This document shows positions 5,407 through 7,370 of a DNA stretch of 7,370 nt, in pieces; position 1 is the stretch's first letter; each line of letters begins with the position of its first letter. Made by a program: the position numbers and the translations under genes. The stretch spans positions 1 through 7,370 of the forward strand of contig NZ_JBQCEE010000118.1 of assembly GCF_051960575.1 (NCBI RefSeq), read 5' to 3'. The DNA comes from JBQCEE01 sp051960575 (GTDB lineage Bacteria; Actinomycetota; Actinomycetes; Mycobacteriales; Jatrophihabitantaceae). The notes under the pieces were generated by a model, which was not told where the DNA came from, made no database searches, and saw only the letters and a program-made list of their open reading frames with translations.

Positions 5407-5625
5407 GTGATGATGCCGTCGGGATCCGGCGAGGCCTCGCCGACGGTCGCCCCCGTGCCCGCGACCTTGCCGGCCGCCTCCGGGCCGGCCGAGGCCGCGG
5501 ATCCGGTGTCGGCCGCCGTCGCCGGGCTGGCGCAGTTGGCCGACCGCCCGCTCGACGAGCACCCGGAGGCCTACCAGCAGGTGCACGCGACGCTGCAGCA
5601 GGCGCTGCAGGACATCCCGACCTGA
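5407..5625 (+). CDS. Conserved small protein upstream of tlyA (Rv1693-like)
   Basis: A 72-residue protein with an Ala/Pro/Ser-rich, probably disordered first half and a conserved-looking helical C-terminal core, LAQLADRPLDEHPEAYQQVH then ATLQQALQDI (residues 41-70). I know this pattern only as an uncharacterised small actinobacterial protein located just before tlyA, as Rv1693 is in M. tuberculosis. No membrane segment, signal peptide or metal motif is visible. GGAGG at 5396-5400 is a strong ribosome binding site, six bases from GTG 5407 and nine from ATG 5410; either start (or ATG 5413) is possible and changes only one or two residues. It is the first gene of the operon, 14 nt before tlyA, so co-transcription and perhaps translational coupling are likely. 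Function unknown. Confidence 0.85.
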   Translation: MMMPSGSGEASPTVAPVPATLPAASGPAEAADPVSAAVAGLAQLADRPLDEHPEAYQQVHATLQQALQDIPT

Positions 5626-5639
5626 TCGGCGCGGTGCCC

Positions 5640-6479
5640 GTGGCGCGACGCCAGCGACTGGATGCCGAGCTCGTCCGACGGGGCCTGGCCCGGTCGCGCG
5701 AGCAGGCCGTCGAGCTCATCGCCGCGGGCCGGGTGCACGTGCGCGGCGTGGCGGCGTCCAAGGCGGCGACCGCGGTCGACCCCGACACCCCGCTCGTGGT
5801 GCGGGCCGACAGTGACGACCCGGGGTTCGCCTCGCGTGGCGGCCACAAGCTCGCCGGCGCCCTGGCCGCGCTGCCGGACGTCCGGGTCGCCGGACGCCGC
5901 TGCCTCGACGCCGGCGCGTCGACCGGTGGGTTCACCGACGTCCTGCTGCGCGGTGGCGCCCGTCAGGTCGTGGCGGTCGACGTCGGGTACGGCCAGTTGG
6001 CATGGTCGCTGCGGTCGGACGAGCGGGTGGTCGTGCACGACCGCACCAACGTGCGCTCGTTGACCCCCGAGGCGATCGACGGGACGGTCGAACTCACCGT
6101 CGCGGACCTGTCGTTCATCTCGCTGCGGCTGGTGCTGCCGGCGCTCGTCGCGTGCACCGATCCCGACGGTGACCTGCTGCCGATGGTCAAGCCCCAGTTC
6201 GAGGTCGGACGCGAGCGGCTGGGCAGCGGCGGGGTCGTGCGTGATCCGGCGGCGCGGGCCGACGCCGTGTGCGCCGTGGCAGCGGCGGCCGCCGAGCTGG
6301 GGCGTCCGGTGACCGCCGTCGTGCGCAGTCCGTTGCCGGGCCCGTCGGGCAACGTGGAATTCTTCGTGTGGCTGCGGCGGTCCGGCCGCCCGCTGACCGA
6401 CGACGAGATCCGCGCCGCGGTGCTCGCCGAGGTGCCGTCGATCGACCGGCCAGTCGACCAGGGAACGGGGATCTCGTGA
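5640..6479 (+). CDS. tlyA: TlyA, rRNA 2'-O-methyltransferase (16S/23S)
   Basis: A 279-residue TlyA-family enzyme. An N-terminal S4-like RNA-binding domain (about residues 1-58, opening ARRQRLDAELVRRGLARSR) precedes an FtsJ-type SAM-dependent methyltransferase domain. The SAM motif is LDAGASTGGF (89-98). The likely catalytic set is K70 (RGGHK), D156 (VADLSF), K184 (VKPQFEVG) and E240 (GNVEFF), matching K69/D154/K182/E238 reported for M. tuberculosis. The family 2'-O-methylates 16S C1409 and 23S C1920 (E. coli numbering); loss of the enzyme gives capreomycin and viomycin resistance. The interdomain RxWV motif appears replaced by PGFA (residues 61-64). GTG 5640 is chosen by alignment with the M. 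tuberculosis N-terminus (MARRARVDAELVRRG); GTG 5634 is an alternative. No ribosome binding site is evident, consistent with coupling to the small gene ending 14 nt upstream. The last bases overlap nadK. Confidence 0.96.
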   Translation: MARRQRLDAELVRRGLARSREQAVELIAAGRVHVRGVAASKAATAVDPDTPLVVRADSDDPGFASRGGHKLAGALAALPDVRVAGRRCLDAGASTGGFTDVLLRGGARQVVAVDVGYGQLAWSLRSDERVVVHDRTNVRSLTPEAIDGTVELTVADLSFISLRLVLPALVACTDPDGDLLPMVKPQFEVGRERLGSGGVVRDPAARADAVCAVAAAAAELGRPVTAVVRSPLPGPSGNVEFFVWLRRSGRPLTDDEIRAAVLAEVPSIDRPVDQGTGIS

Positions 6480-7366
6480 GATCGGTGCTCATCGTGGCGC
6501 ACACCGCCCGGCAGCGGATCGCCGCGCTGGCCGCCCATGCGCGCGAACGGCTGGCCGACGCCGGCTTCGAGGTGCGCATGCTCACCGAGGAGGCCGACGA
6601 CTGCGGGCTCTGCTTCACCCGCCCGGTCAGCGGCCCGGACGCCGCCGAGGGGTGCGAGCTGGTCCTGGTGCTGGGCGGCGACGGCACGTTCCTGCGGGCG
6701 GCCGAGTACGCCCGTCCGGCCGGGGTCCCGATGCTCGGCGTCAACCTCGGCCACGTCGGGTTCCTGGCCGAGGTCGACCCGCAGGCGTTCGACGCCACGG
6801 TCGAGAAGATCGTCGCCCAGGACTACACCGTCGACGAGCGCGTCACCGTCGACGCCGACGTCTGGCGCGACGGCGAGCTCATCGGCCGGGCGTGGGCGCT
6901 GAACGAGGTGTCCCTCGAGCGCACCAACCGCGAACGCATGCTCGAGGTCGCGGTGAGCGTCGACGAGCGGCCGCTGCTGCGCTTCGGGTGCGACGGCGTG
7001 CTGTGCGCGACGCCGACCGGGTCGACGGCCTACGCCTTCTCGGCCGGCGGTCCGATCATGTGGCCGACGGTCGACGCGATGCTCGTGGTGCCGAACGCCG
7101 CGCACGCCCTGTTCGCCCGGCCGGTGATCGTCGCGCCGTCGTCGGTCGTCGAGATCGAACTGGTGAGCCACGAGGGCGTGCTGAGCTGCGACGGGCGGCG
7201 CTCGGTCGACGTGCCGGCGGGCGCCACGGTGCAGGTACGGCGCGGGCACCAGTCGATCCGCATCGTGCGCATGCACACCTGGAGCTTCGCCGACCGCCTC
7301 GTCTCCAAGTTCCAGCTGCCGGTGCGCAGCCTGCGCGAGGCGACGGGGGAGCTTGAGGAGGGCTGA
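6476..7366 (+). CDS. nadK: NAD kinase
   Basis: A 296-residue NAD kinase that phosphorylates NAD to NADP in the cytoplasm with ATP or, in mycobacteria, polyphosphate. The GGDGT motif (G67-G68-D69-G70-T71) follows CELVLVL, the NE pair (N143-E144) is in WALNEVSLE, and the conserved block TPTGSTAYAFSAGGP spans residues 179-193. The C-terminal half has the expected all-beta pattern (SCDGRRSVDVPAG) and ends DRLVSKFQLPV. Length is normal for the family (M. tuberculosis about 307). The start GTG 6476 overlaps the tlyA stop as GTGA, with ACGGGGA just upstream as ribosome binding site, so translation is coupled to tlyA. The residues after the first strand (about 10-45) diverge most from the M. tuberculosis protein, as is usual in this family. 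All recognised functional motifs are intact. Confidence 0.97.
   Translation: MRSVLIVAHTARQRIAALAAHARERLADAGFEVRMLTEEADDCGLCFTRPVSGPDAAEGCELVLVLGGDGTFLRAAEYARPAGVPMLGVNLGHVGFLAEVDPQAFDATVEKIVAQDYTVDERVTVDADVWRDGELIGRAWALNEVSLERTNRERMLEVAVSVDERPLLRFGCDGVLCATPTGSTAYAFSAGGPIMWPTVDAMLVVPNAAHALFARPVIVAPSSVVEIELVSHEGVLSCDGRRSVDVPAGATVQVRRGHQSIRIVRMHTWSFADRLVSKFQLPVRSLREATGELEEG
7355..7362 (+). promoter_or_regulatory. Shine-Dalgarno sequence for a gene beyond the window
   Basis: GAGGAGGG lies in the last codons of nadK, ending four bases before the end of the stop codon. It is a near-ideal ribosome binding site for a start just after 7366. In related actinobacteria the next gene is recN; that identity is inferred from gene order, not seen. 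Confidence 0.5.
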
Positions 7367-7370
7367 CGGC

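Noticed and set aside
2565..6479. A single 1304-codon open frame on the plus strand
   Set aside because: Only its last 280 codons (from 5640) are tlyA. The rest runs antisense to DUF1015 and out of frame through the HAD gene, is Arg/Gly-rich, and is open only because stops are rare at about 70% G+C.
5963..7276. 437-codon minus-strand open frame opposite tlyA and nadK
   Set aside because: Both plus-strand genes are unmistakable by motif, and the antisense product is low-complexity without recognisable domains.

Overview
The window is about 70% G+C and comes from a high-G+C actinobacterium, most likely of the order Mycobacteriales (a Gordonia, Williamsia or Tsukamurella relative; the genus cannot be fixed from sequence alone). 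Support comes from the rRNA sequences, frequent GTG starts, and the order HAD phosphatase / small protein / tlyA / nadK. As I recall it, this matches the Mycobacterium tuberculosis block Rv1691 (TPR protein), Rv1692 (glycerol-3-phosphate phosphatase), Rv1693 (small protein), Rv1694 (tlyA), Rv1695 (nadK/ppnK), followed by recN.

Layout. Positions 1 to about 126 are the 3' end of a 23S rRNA gene, followed by a spacer of roughly 100 nt, a complete 5S rRNA (about 230-347) and a strong hairpin terminator (355-391) closing the rRNA operon. Only 25 nt later starts a 489-residue protein (417-1886). It has a long Arg/Gly-rich disordered N-terminal half, with two families of short tandem repeats, and a helical TPR-like C-terminal domain. 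A solitary SSB-like OB-fold gene (2019-2396) follows. Its stop codon directly abuts the stop codon of a convergent DUF1015 gene (3677-2397). Divergent from DUF1015 is the HAD-IIA phosphatase (3751-4812), which converges with an 11 bp gap on a small SCP2 sterol-carrier-like gene (5168-4824). A 238 bp divergent intergenic region with a striking inverted repeat separates that gene from the rightward operon: small protein (5407-5625), tlyA (5640-6479) and nadK (6476-7366). The last nucleotides contain a Shine-Dalgarno sequence for an unseen next gene, probably recN.

How the parts relate. Most of the window is core rather than accessory genome. TlyA 2'-O-methylates ribosomal RNA, NadK makes NADP, and the HAD enzyme handles glycerol 3-phosphate or a related small phosphate ester. 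DUF1015, the 72-residue protein and the TPR protein have no established function that I know. The ssb-like, DUF1015 and SCP2 genes appear to be inserted into the M. tuberculosis-like order. I see no mobile element, CRISPR array, tRNA or phage gene.

The points most worth a second look are the RGG-like repeat protein placed immediately behind the rRNA terminator with almost no room for its own promoter, the altered inter-domain motif in TlyA, the large inverted repeat at 5281-5318, and the uncharacterised small protein tied to tlyA.
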